Below are positions 17,386 to 25,686 of a stretch of 64,000 nucleotides of DNA, in pieces; positions within the stretch are counted from its first letter, which is position 1; each line of letters opens with the position of its first letter. Source of the stretch: Mesorhizobium kowhaii (lineage in GTDB: Bacteria; Pseudomonadota; Alphaproteobacteria; Rhizobiales; Rhizobiaceae); NCBI RefSeq assembly GCF_003253745.1, contig NZ_MZXV01000013.1, positions 186,001-250,000 on the forward strand, read 5' to 3'. The position numbers and the translations under genes are program-made. Under the pieces are notes generated by a model. It had not been told where the DNA came from. It saw nothing but the letters and a program-made list of their open reading frames with translations, and made no database searches.

Positions 17386-17823
17386 TCAGGGGCGCAGATA
17401 GACGTAGCCCTGGCCCTGCAGTTCCGCGAGTTTGACGACGCCGCCCCTGTCGGCGGCATGGAAACCGTCGAGCAGGTCGGTCAAGGAAATATCCATGCCT
17501 TGCATGGTGTTGGCGCAGGCATGCGGATTGAGCCCCTGCTGCACCAGGCTGGCGAAGCGACCGGAAATCGCGGCCGATATGCCTTTCGACTTGAAGGCGG
17601 CAAGGGCCGGACCATGCACGACCAGCACGATGTCGACATTACCGCCGGTGCCGTCATAGTGGTTCTTGATGTTGCCGAGAACGAAATTGACCTTGTCGAG
17701 ATCGCTCAGATGAAAGGCCACCTTCTGCCTGGCAGGCTCCGTGGCGGCTGCCTGCACCACCCGCAGGCCAAAAAACGTCCCGGTTCCGGCAAGAACCGCG
17801 CGGAACATATCGCGCCGGCGCAT
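17386..17823 (-). CDS. DsrE/DsrF-like exported protein
   Basis: A 145-residue protein with an N-terminal export signal (MRRRDMFRAVLAGTGTFFGL, with an Arg cluster that may use the Tat route) and a DsrE-like fold: KVAFHLSDLDKVNFVLGNIK, VDIVLVVHGPALAAF, GLNPHACANTMQGM. The Cys in HACANTM sits where DsrE family sulfur carriers have their active cysteine. A role in periplasmic sulfur or redox chemistry is possible but unproven. GGAGGAG precedes ATG 17823. It is divergent from the next gene. Confidence 0.8.
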   Translation of the reverse strand: MRRRDMFRAVLAGTGTFFGLRVVQAAATEPARQKVAFHLSDLDKVNFVLGNIKNHYDGTGGNVDIVLVVHGPALAAFKSKGISAAISGRFASLVQQGLNPHACANTMQGMDISLTDLLDGFHAADRGGVVKLAELQGQGYVYLRP

Positions 17824-17924
17824 CGCATTCTCCTCCGCTTGGCGGCGCACCGCAAAATGCGTGGCTGCGGCCGTAATACTAGCATAAATTGACGTGGCGT
17901 CCTGTCGATGCGAGGAGGGGTTAC

Positions 17925-18617
17925 ATGGCGTCTGGGAAATGGAAGACAGTAGCCAGCGCCGGATTTGGCGCGCTGCTTGCTGTGCTTGCCGGCTCGGCCT
18001 TCGCCGATGACGCACTCAAGCTCACCGAACTCAGCCCCAACGGCGCCGATGCCTGTTTCGGCCGCGTCTATGACGCAGCACATCTCAAGGCGCATCCGAA
18101 GCAGAAGGTGGCGCGGATCTTTTTCTACTACGGCCATGATCCGGTCAGCCGGCCGAACGAGGAGCCGACGGCGAATTCCGACTCGTCCTACAACGCCTTC
18201 GTTGCCACGACCGTGCGCGGCGCCAAGGCGCCGGAATGGGCCGGCGGCTGGTGCAATCACGAGTCCGAGGACGGCAAGACAGGCCCGATCCATTGCGGCA
18301 TGGACTGCGACCGCACCCTGGCCTCGCTGAAAGTCGATGACAAAGGACGCCTGATCCTCACCGACGTGCAGCCAGATCTTTATCTCGATGCCGGGTCGGA
18401 AGAGGAACTGGGCGCGGCGGAATATGACAGGCAGGCGCTGGGCAAGGAGGATGACAATTTCCGCCTCGACCCGATGCCGGCCGCGACCTGCAAGGCGGAG
18501 TTCGCGCGCATCGATCCGATCGACCCGGCGCTCGGGCCCCCGCTGCGCGAACGGCTGAAGCCGGATCAGGCCTTCTGCTATGGGCGCGACTACGATGCTC
18601 CCATCCCGACCAGTTGA
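17925..18617 (+). CDS. Secreted protein of unknown function, first half of a frameshifted two-repeat protein
   Basis: A 230-residue product with a signal peptide (GFGALLAVLAGSAFADDALK), preceded by GAGGAGGGG. The mature part begins ACFGRVYDAAHLKAHPKQKV and contains CNHESEDGKTGPIHCGMDCD and NFRLDPMPAATC. The end (QAFCYGRDYDA) restarts the same repeat, but the frame is lost at about 18595-18602 and stops at 18617. In the frame used by the next gene the DNA reads SHPDQLTQSIRVFRG, matching AHPKQKVARIFFYYG of repeat one. I read the two genes as one protein broken by an indel. Function unknown. Confidence 0.7.
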   Translation: MASGKWKTVASAGFGALLAVLAGSAFADDALKLTELSPNGADACFGRVYDAAHLKAHPKQKVARIFFYYGHDPVSRPNEEPTANSDSSYNAFVATTVRGAKAPEWAGGWCNHESEDGKTGPIHCGMDCDRTLASLKVDDKGRLILTDVQPDLYLDAGSEEELGAAEYDRQALGKEDDNFRLDPMPAATCKAEFARIDPIDPALGPPLRERLKPDQAFCYGRDYDAPIPTS

Positions 18618-19006
18618 CGCAATCGATCCGGGTTTTCCGCGGCCCGGTGGAACTGGCGTCTTTTGCTTCAGGGGGCGACGCGGCCAACTGGCCCGACGGC
18701 GCCGACATTGCCGTTACCGTTACCACGCGGCAGAAATCGGCCAAGGTCACGCAGACCTATTCCTGCCAGGGCGAGGCCGACCAGTGGCGCTGCGCGGCAA
18801 GTTCGAAGATGAGCGATTTTTCCTGCGACATCGCGCAGAAGGAGATTTTCCTCAAGCGCGGCGCCAATGGCACGATGATGCTGGCCAATCCCAACAGCAG
18901 CCTGGCGATCGTCGACCTGTGCTCAAAGGCCGCCGACGGCAAGACGAAGTCCGACGACAAGGTCTACCGGCTGCAGCCGATGCCGCAATCGGCCTGCGCG
19001 CCGTGA
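18614..19006 (+). CDS. Second half of the frameshifted two-repeat secreted protein
   Basis: The frame is open from TTG 18614, overlapping the previous stop, for 130 codons. It encodes TQSIRVFRGPVELASF and later QTYSCQGEADQWRCAASSKM, then VYRLQPMPQSAC. Its cysteine pattern and the YRL-PMP--C ending repeat those of the preceding product. It has no signal peptide and no good ribosome binding site of its own. It could be made by coupled translation, but it is more likely the severed second domain. Confidence 0.6.
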   Translation: MTQSIRVFRGPVELASFASGGDAANWPDGADIAVTVTTRQKSAKVTQTYSCQGEADQWRCAASSKMSDFSCDIAQKEIFLKRGANGTMMLANPNSSLAIVDLCSKAADGKTKSDDKVYRLQPMPQSACAP

Positions 19007-19014
19007 GCTGAACT

Positions 19015-19962
19015 TCAGGCGAAGGGCACAGCGGTCGTGCCCTTGGGCAGCTTGGCTTCGTCGTCGGGCTCGACATGGATGGTGACGCGCACCGAGGGGA
19101 TTTCGGCTTTCAGCGCGTCCTCGATGCGGTCGCAGATGACATGGCTGGCGCCGACCGACATGTCGGCGTCGACGACCAGATGGAACTCGATGAAGGTGGC
19201 GCGGCCGGCGATGCGCGTCTTGAGGTCATGCACCTCCAATGCGCCCTTGCAGTTGGCCGAGATGACGTCGCGGATGTGCATGTGTTCTGCCGTGTCGACA
19301 GCGCGGTCCATCAGGCCGTTCATCGACGAGCCGATGACATGCCAGCCCTGCCACAGGATGTTGAGCGCTACGAGGACGGCCAGTGCCGGGTCGAGGATCT
19401 GCCAGCCGGTCAGGATTGCCCCGACCAGGCCGCCGAACACACCGACCGAGGTCACCACATCGGTCATGATGTGGTTGCCGTCGGCGACCAGCGCCGGCGA
19501 TTTCTCGGCCCTGCCGGCGCGGATCAGCGTCCAGGCCCAGAAGGCGTTGATGACCGTCGCGATGCCGTTGACCGCGAGGCCGTTCCAAGGCTTTTCCATG
19601 GGCGCCGGCGCCTGCCAGGAGCGCCAGACCTCGTTGAGGATCAAAAGGGCGGCGAGAACGATCAGCACGCCTTCGAGCACCGCCGAGAAATACTCGGCCT
19701 TGTGATGGCCGAAGGGATGATCCTGGTCGGCCGGCTTGTAGCTGACCTGGATCGCCCAGAAGGCGGCCATCGAGGCAATGACGTTGACGATCGATTCCAG
19801 CGCGTCCGAATAGAGCGCCACCGAGCCGGTGATGTACCAGGCGGCGAGCTTCAGGCCGAGTACGATTGCGGCAATGATGATCGACCAGAAGGCAAGGTTG
19901 GCGACCTTGCGCTTCGCGGCGGCTTTGGCCGCGATCGCCATCGTGTTCTCGGCTTCGGCCAT
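19015..19962 (-). CDS. Cation diffusion facilitator (CDF) metal exporter
   Basis: A 315-residue inner-membrane metal/proton antiporter. It has a hydrophobic core of six helices with the paired metal-site motifs YSDALES and DGNHIMTD, the family marker DHPFGHHKAEYFS, and a C-terminal cytoplasmic ferredoxin-like domain (EVHDLKTRIAGRATFIEFHL, VTIHVEP). Likely substrates are Zn, Fe, Co or Mn. It starts only five bases after trpE(G) and so is probably in the trp-attenuated transcript, an unexpected partnership. It is convergent with the two-repeat protein genes. Confidence 0.9.
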   Translation of the reverse strand: MAEAENTMAIAAKAAAKRKVANLAFWSIIIAAIVLGLKLAAWYITGSVALYSDALESIVNVIASMAAFWAIQVSYKPADQDHPFGHHKAEYFSAVLEGVLIVLAALLILNEVWRSWQAPAPMEKPWNGLAVNGIATVINAFWAWTLIRAGRAEKSPALVADGNHIMTDVVTSVGVFGGLVGAILTGWQILDPALAVLVALNILWQGWHVIGSSMNGLMDRAVDTAEHMHIRDVISANCKGALEVHDLKTRIAGRATFIEFHLVVDADMSVGASHVICDRIEDALKAEIPSVRVTIHVEPDDEAKLPKGTTAVPFA

Positions 19963-19967
19963 GGTCG

Positions 19968-22169
19968 TCAGGCGGCCTTTTCCTTGGCCTTGCGCGGCAG
20001 GTGGGCGACGATGTTCTCGATGATGCGCATGCCGGCATTGTGGCCGAGCGTCATGATCGATTCCGGGTGGAACTGCACCGCGGCAATCGGCTCCTTGCGG
20101 TGCTCGAAGGCCATGATGACGCCGTCCTCGGTCTCGGCCGTGACGATGAAATCATCGGGCAGGCGCACCGGATCGGCAAAGATCGAGTGATAGCGGCCGA
20201 CGGTGACTTCCTTGGGCAGGCCCGAAAAGATGATGCCCGGCTTCGAGACACGGATGCGCGACGGCTTGCCGTGCATCGGCACATGCAGTTGCCTGAGCTC
20301 GCCGCCATAGGCCTCGGCCAGCGCCTGCAGGCCAAGGCAGACGCCGAAGATCGGCAGGTCACGGGCGCGGGCCTTCTTGATGGTGGCGGCGCAATCGAAA
20401 TCCTTCGGGGTGCCGGGGCCGGGTGACAGCACGACAAGATCAGGCTTCAGCCGGTCGAAGACTTCCTCAGGCACCGGCGTGCGCACGGTCGAGACGTTGG
20501 CGCCGGTCTGGCGGAAATAATTGGCCAGCGTGTGGACGAAGCTGTCCTCGTGGTCGACGAGCAGGATGTTGACGCCGTCGCCGACGCGGGCGGTGGTGCG
20601 CTCGGTGCTGGCGGAATTGCCTGTCTTGGCGTCGCGGATGGCGGAGAGCATGGCGGATGCCTTCAGTTCGGTTTCGGCTTCTTCTTCCTCGGGAATGCTG
20701 TCGAAGAGCAATGTGGCGCCGGCGCGCACTTCGGCAATGCCATCCTTGATGCGGATGGTGCGCAAGGTGAGGCCGGTGTTCATGTCGCCGTTGAAATTGA
20801 CCATGCCGATCGCGCCGCCATACCAGGCGCGCGGGCTCTTCTCGTTCTGCTCGATGAAGCGCATGGCCCACAGTTTCGGCGCGCCGGTGACGGTGACCGC
20901 CCAGGCATGCGACAGGAAGGCGTCGAAGGCATCCATGCCTTCGCGCAGCCGCCCTTCAATGTGGTCCACGGTGTGGATCAGGCGCGAATACATCTCGATC
21001 TGGCGGCGGCCGATGACGCGCACCGAGCCCGGCTCGCAGACCCGCGACTTGTCGTTGCGGTCGACGTCGGAGCACATTGTGAGCTCGGATTCGTCCTTCT
21101 TGGAGTTGAGCAGCTTCAGGATCTGCTCGGAGTCCGAAATGGCGTCGTCGCCGCGCTTGATGGTGCCCGAGATCGGGCAGGTCTCGACACGGCGGCCGTT
21201 GACGCGCACGAACATTTCCGGCGAGGCGCCGATCAGATATTCGCCTTCGCCCAGGTTGATGAAGAAGGAATAGGGCGAGGGGTTGATCGACTTCAGCTTG
21301 CGCGAAATCTCGGACGGCTGCGTCTCGCAGTGCTCATAGAACATCTGGCCGGGCACGACCTCGAACAGATCGCCGCGCTTGAACGAATCCATGGCCTTGC
21401 GAACCAGATTGGCGTATTCGCCCGGATCGTGGTCGCCGCGCGGCGGGATGCAGTCGGGGCTCTTGAACGGCTCGGCGATTTCGTCGCGGGGCAGGCCTTC
21501 CGTCGAAAACCCATCGCCCGAATAGTCGTAGCGGTCGGTCCAGGCCTTGGCCGAATAATGGTCGACGACCAGGATCTCGTCGGGCAGGAACAGGACGAGA
21601 TCGCGCTGGCTTGGCTTGCGCTCGAGCTTGTAGTCGACCGGGTCGAACTGGAAGGCGAGGTCGTAGCCGAAGGCGCCGTAGAGGCCGAGATTGGCGTCTT
21701 CCTCGGTCTTGAACAGAGCGGTGATGGCGCGTAGCACGGTGAACACCGAGGGGACGCGGCTGCGTTCCTCCTCGGTGAAGACACGGCCGGGTTTGGCGAC
21801 GTCGAGGCGGATCAGTTTCTTGGAGTTCTCGACGATGGCGACATCGGCCAGGCTGCCGAGCGTCTTGCCGATGACCGGCAACAGCGCCTCGCCACGGCCG
21901 TTCAGCGCCTCGATGCGCATGGCGCGGCCACGCGCCGAAATGACCAGCGGCGGATCGATGATGGCGGTGTCCCAGCGCGTGTAGCGGCCGGGATATTCGT
22001 AGTTCGAGGAAAACACCGCGCCCCGGCGCGCATTCAGCCCGTCGACATAAGCGTCAATCGCGCCCGCATAGGGCCGGTCGTGGCGCTCGCGGATGATGGT
22101 GATGCCACCCGCCGTCACGAAACTTTCCGCCCCGTTTTCCAGAACTTTCATCGTCACTGCCGTCTCCAT
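19968..22169 (-). CDS. trpE(G): Fused anthranilate synthase TrpE(G)
   Basis: A 733-residue fusion of the chorismate-converting and glutaminase subunits, as in rhizobia. It makes anthranilate from chorismate and glutamine, the first step to tryptophan. The N-terminal half holds the chorismate-binding enzyme ([53 protein letters not shown]). The C-terminal glutamine amidotransferase starts [19 protein letters not shown], with nucleophile GVCLGLQ and QFHPESIM completing the triad. ATG 22169 and ATG 22151 are both possible starts. A WWW leader peptide and a terminator hairpin lie upstream, so expression follows tryptophan supply. Confidence 0.95.
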   Translation of the reverse strand: METAVTMKVLENGAESFVTAGGITIIRERHDRPYAGAIDAYVDGLNARRGAVFSSNYEYPGRYTRWDTAIIDPPLVISARGRAMRIEALNGRGEALLPVIGKTLGSLADVAIVENSKKLIRLDVAKPGRVFTEEERSRVPSVFTVLRAITALFKTEEDANLGLYGAFGYDLAFQFDPVDYKLERKPSQRDLVLFLPDEILVVDHYSAKAWTDRYDYSGDGFSTEGLPRDEIAEPFKSPDCIPPRGDHDPGEYANLVRKAMDSFKRGDLFEVVPGQMFYEHCETQPSEISRKLKSINPSPYSFFINLGEGEYLIGASPEMFVRVNGRRVETCPISGTIKRGDDAISDSEQILKLLNSKKDESELTMCSDVDRNDKSRVCEPGSVRVIGRRQIEMYSRLIHTVDHIEGRLREGMDAFDAFLSHAWAVTVTGAPKLWAMRFIEQNEKSPRAWYGGAIGMVNFNGDMNTGLTLRTIRIKDGIAEVRAGATLLFDSIPEEEEAETELKASAMLSAIRDAKTGNSASTERTTARVGDGVNILLVDHEDSFVHTLANYFRQTGANVSTVRTPVPEEVFDRLKPDLVVLSPGPGTPKDFDCAATIKKARARDLPIFGVCLGLQALAEAYGGELRQLHVPMHGKPSRIRVSKPGIIFSGLPKEVTVGRYHSIFADPVRLPDDFIVTAETEDGVIMAFEHRKEPIAAVQFHPESIMTLGHNAGMRIIENIVAHLPRKAKEKAA

Positions 22170-22203
22170 CAGCTTCTTGGGGCAACGGACCCGGGAATGG
22201 CTT

Positions 22204-22242
22204 GAAAAAACAAATGGCCGCCCGGACATTCCGTTGCGGCCA
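22204..22242 (-). terminator. trp attenuator terminator
   Basis: On the minus strand, GGCCGC and GCGGCC (within TGGCCGC 22242-22236 and GCGGCCA 22221-22215) form a GC-rich stem. TTTG and a run of six T follow directly. This is a textbook intrinsic terminator about 40 bases after the Trp leader peptide. It would end transcription when tryptophan is plentiful and release a small leader RNA. Confidence 0.85.
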
Positions 22243-22281
22243 CCTTCTATTTTCACGCGCACGCGTTCGAACAGGCCGCTG

Positions 22282-22326
22282 TCAGCAGGCCCACCACCAA
22301 ATGGTCTTGGTCGAACGCATGTTCAT
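22282..22326 (-). CDS. trpL: Trp leader peptide (14 residues, three adjacent Trp)
   Basis: The peptide reads [14 protein letters not shown]. Three successive TGG codons near the end are the stalling site of trp attenuation, and the downstream terminator is present. In Sinorhizobium meliloti the equivalent leader RNA, once released, acts as a trans-acting small RNA and its peptide also has a reported role; the same may hold here. No ribosome binding site precedes the ATG. A promoter-like pair places the transcript start essentially at the AUG, which implies leaderless translation. Confidence 0.88.
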   Translation of the reverse strand: MNMRSTKTIWWWAC

Positions 22327-22333
22327 GACGAAA

Positions 22334-22362
22334 TCCATAGCTGCGAATAGCGGGATGCGCAA
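22334..22362 (-). promoter_or_regulatory. Predicted trp leader promoter
   Basis: On the minus strand TTGCGC (22362-22357) and TATGGA (22339-22334) are 17 bases apart. The trpL ATG begins eight bases past the -10 hexamer, so the RNA would begin at or one base before the AUG. This mirrors the leuA leader promoter at 787-815. Confidence 0.55.
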
Positions 22363-22475
22363 CAGGTTTGAAAAGTCTGTTCGTTGGCCGCCGCTTCTGC
22401 GGCTCATGGCACATCGCCTGAGCCAGCGGTCCCGTCTAGGCTGGATGTCCAACAGCAGAATATGGGAAAACACCA

Positions 22476-23246
22476 ATGACCGAGCAGATCGACCGCGCAC
22501 GGACGTTCCATTCCCTCCACGTCAAGGGAAACCCGATCGTTCTCTACAATGCCTGGGACCCGGGCTCGGCAAAGATCGTCGAGAAAGCAGGGGCCAAAGC
22601 CATCGCCACGGGAAGCTGGCCGGTGGCGGCGGCCTTTGGATACGCCGATGGCGAGAAAATCCCGCTGGAACTGGCACTCGACAACATCAGGCGCATCGCC
22701 GCCGCAGTCGACCTGCCGGTGACCATGGATCTCGAGGGCGGCTATGGCGTCGATCCGGACACCGTCGCCCGCACCGTGAGGCTTGCCGTTCAGGCCGGCG
22801 CCATCGGCTTCAATTTCGAGGATCAGATTGTCGGCGGCACCGGACTGCACGACATCGCCGTGCAGGTGAAGCGGATCGAAGCCGCCGCCGCGGCGGTCAA
22901 GGCCTCGGCTATCCCGGCCTTCCTCAACGCCCGAACCGACATCTTCCTCAAGGCCAAGCCGGATGCGCACGACAAGGCGCTGCTCGACCAGGCGATCGAG
23001 CGGGCGAATGCCTTTGAAAAGGCCGGGGCGAACGGCTTTTTCGCGCCGGGTCTTGGCGATGAAGGTTTGATCGAGGCGCTCTGCAAGGCGATCGCGTTGC
23101 CGGTCAACATTATCGCGCTGGCGCATGTGCCGCCGCGCCAGCGGCTGGCGGAACTCGGCGTCGCCCGCATCAGCCACGGCCCGGTGCCCTACCGGCAGAT
23201 GGCCGAATGGCTGGAGGCGAAGGCGCGCCAGGCGATCTCAGGTTAG
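22476..23246 (+). CDS. Isocitrate lyase/PEP mutase family protein
   Basis: A 256-residue TIM-barrel enzyme of the phosphoenolpyruvate mutase/isocitrate lyase superfamily. It has PIVLYNAWDPGSAKIVEKAG, TMDLEGGYGVDP (metal-binding Asp/Glu region), GFNFEDQIVGG and FLNARTDIFLK. Members act on C-C or C-P bonds of 2-oxo acids; this short form is commonly annotated as a carboxyphosphonoenolpyruvate mutase-like or oxaloacetate decarboxylase-like protein. The KxCG loop of true isocitrate lyase is absent. It is convergent with the aspartoacylase-family gene, one base apart. Confidence 0.85.
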   Translation: MTEQIDRARTFHSLHVKGNPIVLYNAWDPGSAKIVEKAGAKAIATGSWPVAAAFGYADGEKIPLELALDNIRRIAAAVDLPVTMDLEGGYGVDPDTVARTVRLAVQAGAIGFNFEDQIVGGTGLHDIAVQVKRIEAAAAAVKASAIPAFLNARTDIFLKAKPDAHDKALLDQAIERANAFEKAGANGFFAPGLGDEGLIEALCKAIALPVNIIALAHVPPRQRLAELGVARISHGPVPYRQMAEWLEAKARQAISG

Positions 23247-23247
23247 T

Positions 23248-24303
23248 TCAGTCCTCCAGTGTCCCGGAGCGCGCGTTGGCGCTCCTGCTGTCGCCGACGA
23301 GTTTCAAAAGATCCTCGCCGGCGCGGATGATGCGGCGCGAGCGGCGGGTCAAGACGATGCCGTCCTGCGGCGCGAACACTTCGGTGCGGCCATCGGTTTC
23401 ACCCGGTGCGTGGACGATGGTGGCGAGGCGCGCGCCCTTGGCGACGCGGTCGCCGGGCTTCACATCGTAAAGCACGGCACCTGCCCGGGGTGCCGGCATC
23501 ATGTCGATGTTTTCCAGCGGGGCCACGACACCGGTGAAAGGATCAGTTGCGGGCAGGGCGGTATCGGTGATCACGCCGCGCGCCACCAGCAGCCGGTAGA
23601 GGCCTTCGGCATCGGCGGCGGCCAAGGCACCGTCGACATCGAGGATGCCGCGATATTCGACCGTGGTGGCGACGCGACGGTCGAGCTTGGCCACCTCATC
23701 GGGAACGTTCTGGTAGGGCATGATCGAGGCGCCCTCGAACGTGCCGTCGGTGTCTTCGCTCCACAGCATCACCGCATCGACGCCCATGGCGGCGGCACAA
23801 TCGGCCATCGCCGGCCACAGGCTGGTATGGACATAGAGATAGGCGAGGCCCTCGTCGTCGCAATGCAGGTCGAGCACGATGTCGTGGCCGAGGGAAAGCC
23901 GCACCAGCCGGGTCTTCAGCCGCTGGTCGACGGAGCCAAGGGTGGTGTCGGGCAAGAGTGCTGCGTCGGGCGCGGCAAGCAGCGGAAAGCCGCGATTGAA
24001 GTTGGTGCGGGTGCCGATATGGAAGCGGCCCTGATGCTCGCCGAAATGATATTGGGCGCGGCCGATCGGGTTGGCCCAGGGCACGACGGTGATGTCGCCC
24101 TTGACGCGGCCTTCAGCCTCGGCCTTGGCCAGCATCGGCATCAGCGCGTCGATGGCGACGACGCCCGGCAACTCGCCGGCATGGAGTGCTGCCTGCAGAT
24201 AGGCTGACGGAGCGGCCTTGTCGGTTCCGGCAAAGCGGAACAGCGGAAATTCGTAGGAAACACCTTCGCTTTCGCCGGCAATGCGCTCGATCGATTTCTG
24301 CAT
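23248..24303 (-). CDS. Succinylglutamate desuccinylase/aspartoacylase family protein
   Basis: A 351-residue zinc-dependent amidohydrolase-type protein related to M14 carboxypeptidases. The zinc motif HAGELPG (H-x-x-E) and DIVLDLHCDDEG (third ligand His) are visible. The C-terminal part forms a barrel-sandwich-like domain (MMPAPRAGAVLYDVKPGDRV). Family members deacylate N-acyl amino acids. The substrate here is not determined. It may be co-transcribed with no neighbour, since the next same-strand gene starts 90 bases away. Confidence 0.85.
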   Translation of the reverse strand: MQKSIERIAGESEGVSYEFPLFRFAGTDKAAPSAYLQAALHAGELPGVVAIDALMPMLAKAEAEGRVKGDITVVPWANPIGRAQYHFGEHQGRFHIGTRTNFNRGFPLLAAPDAALLPDTTLGSVDQRLKTRLVRLSLGHDIVLDLHCDDEGLAYLYVHTSLWPAMADCAAAMGVDAVMLWSEDTDGTFEGASIMPYQNVPDEVAKLDRRVATTVEYRGILDVDGALAAADAEGLYRLLVARGVITDTALPATDPFTGVVAPLENIDMMPAPRAGAVLYDVKPGDRVAKGARLATIVHAPGETDGRTEVFAPQDGIVLTRRSRRIIRAGEDLLKLVGDSRSANARSGTLED

Positions 24304-24392
24304 GACTTTCCTCCATCAAGAGCGACAAGACATGCCCATTGGAAGGTGCCGATGTCGATTGGTCCAGCCTGCCGCGCTATGGGCGCAAGCGG

Positions 24393-25571
24393 CTATTCCG
24401 CGGCAGCCTGAAGCGGGACGACAGGCGCGCGCCGATCCAGCGTCTGCGACAGCACCGCGACGATGACCGCCAGCAGTGCCAATGCCGCGCCGACCAGCGG
24501 CAGATTGGCATAGGAAACGCCCGCGGAAAGGGCCACGCCACCGATCCAGGCGCCGCCGGCATTGCCGACGTTGAAGGCGCCCTGGTTCAGCGTGGCGGCG
24601 AGGTTCGGCCCTTCGGAAGCCGCCTCGACGACGCGGATCTGCAGCGGCGGCACGACGACGAAGATGAGCAGGCCCCACAGGAAGACGATGCCGATGGCAA
24701 CGCCGGCTATGGCGCCGAACTGCATGAAGCCGACAAACAGCAGCGCCAGCAACAGCAGCGTGCCGATAACCGTCGGCATCAATTTCCAGTCGGCGAGCCT
24801 GCCGCCGATGATGTTGCCGATGGTCATGCCGGCGCCGAACAGCAGCAGCACCCAGGTGACCGCGGAGGTGGACAGGCCGGACACGTCGGTCAGATAGGGC
24901 TTTATGTAGGTGAAGACGGCAAACAGGCTGGCCGAGGCAAGGGCGGCGATCAGCATCGCCAGCCAGACCTGCAGCTTGCCCAGCACGCGCAGCTCGCCGC
25001 GCAGGCCGCCACCGCTTGGCTCGGCGACGTCCGATGGCACCAGCCAGGCGATGCAAGCGACCGAGATCAGGCCGATGCCGACGACGGCAAGGAAGGTGGC
25101 GCGCCAGCCGAAGGCCTCGCCAAGGGCGGTGCCGGCCGGGACGCCAAGGATGTTGGCCAGCGTCAGCCCAGCGAACATCAGCGCGATGGCGCTGGCCCGC
25201 CTGTTGCGCGGCACAAGGCTCGCGGCAACGACCGAGCCGATGCCGAAGAAGGCGCCGTGGCCGAAGGCGGTGAAGACGCGCGCGGCCATCAGCATCCAGT
25301 AGTTGGGTGCGATGGCGCAGAACAGATTGCCGACGACGAACAGCGCGGCGAGACCCACCAGCACCGGCTTGCGCGGCAGATGCGCGGTGGCCATCGCCAC
25401 GATTGGCGCGCCGAAGACGACGCCGAGCGCATAGCCGGTGACCAGCAGGCCAGCCGAAGGGATGGACACGCCGAGGTCGGCGGCGACCTCCGGCAGCAGG
25501 CCCATGATGACGAATTCGGTGGTGCCGATGCAGAAGGACGCAATGGCAAGCGCAAGGATCGGCAAGGGCAT
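24393..25571 (-). CDS. MFS transporter, DHA1 (AraJ/PbuE-like)
   Basis: A 392-residue exporter-type major facilitator with twelve hydrophobic segments. It starts PILALAIASFCIGTTEFVIM, with the DHA1 motifs GYALGVVFGAPIVA, AARVFTAFGHGAFFGIGSVV and LNQGAFNVGNAGGAWIGG. Family members export drugs, nucleosides or sugars. I chose ATG 25571 because the first helix starts there. A perfect 27-base inverted repeat lies about 60-90 bases upstream, a probable operator for an unlinked repressor. Confidence 0.9.
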   Translation of the reverse strand: MPLPILALAIASFCIGTTEFVIMGLLPEVAADLGVSIPSAGLLVTGYALGVVFGAPIVAMATAHLPRKPVLVGLAALFVVGNLFCAIAPNYWMLMAARVFTAFGHGAFFGIGSVVAASLVPRNRRASAIALMFAGLTLANILGVPAGTALGEAFGWRATFLAVVGIGLISVACIAWLVPSDVAEPSGGGLRGELRVLGKLQVWLAMLIAALASASLFAVFTYIKPYLTDVSGLSTSAVTWVLLLFGAGMTIGNIIGGRLADWKLMPTVIGTLLLLALLFVGFMQFGAIAGVAIGIVFLWGLLIFVVVPPLQIRVVEAASEGPNLAATLNQGAFNVGNAGGAWIGGVALSAGVSYANLPLVGAALALLAVIVAVLSQTLDRRAPVVPLQAAAE

Positions 25572-25632
25572 GGAGCGTCCAGACTGAATCGGTTCAATCC
25601 GAGAATGCGCGTAGACTCTTGCCAATCGCAAC

Positions 25633-25659
25633 ATGCATTGCTGCAATGCAGCAATGCAT
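25633..25659. promoter_or_regulatory. Perfect inverted repeat (candidate operator) before the MFS gene
   Basis: ATGCATTGCTG (25633-25643) and CAGCAATGCAT (25649-25659) are perfect reverse complements around CAATG. The repeat lies 62 to 88 bases upstream of the MFS start and 28 bases beyond the flavin reductase stop. No T-tract follows on either strand, so an operator fits better than a terminator. No regulator gene is adjacent. Confidence 0.65.
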
Positions 25660-25686
25660 AAAGTCGAGAGCTTAATGGCCGGTACA

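Noticed and set aside
22476..23246. Calling the PEP-mutase-family gene isocitrate lyase
   Set aside because: It is far shorter than isocitrate lyase and lacks its KxCG catalytic loop.
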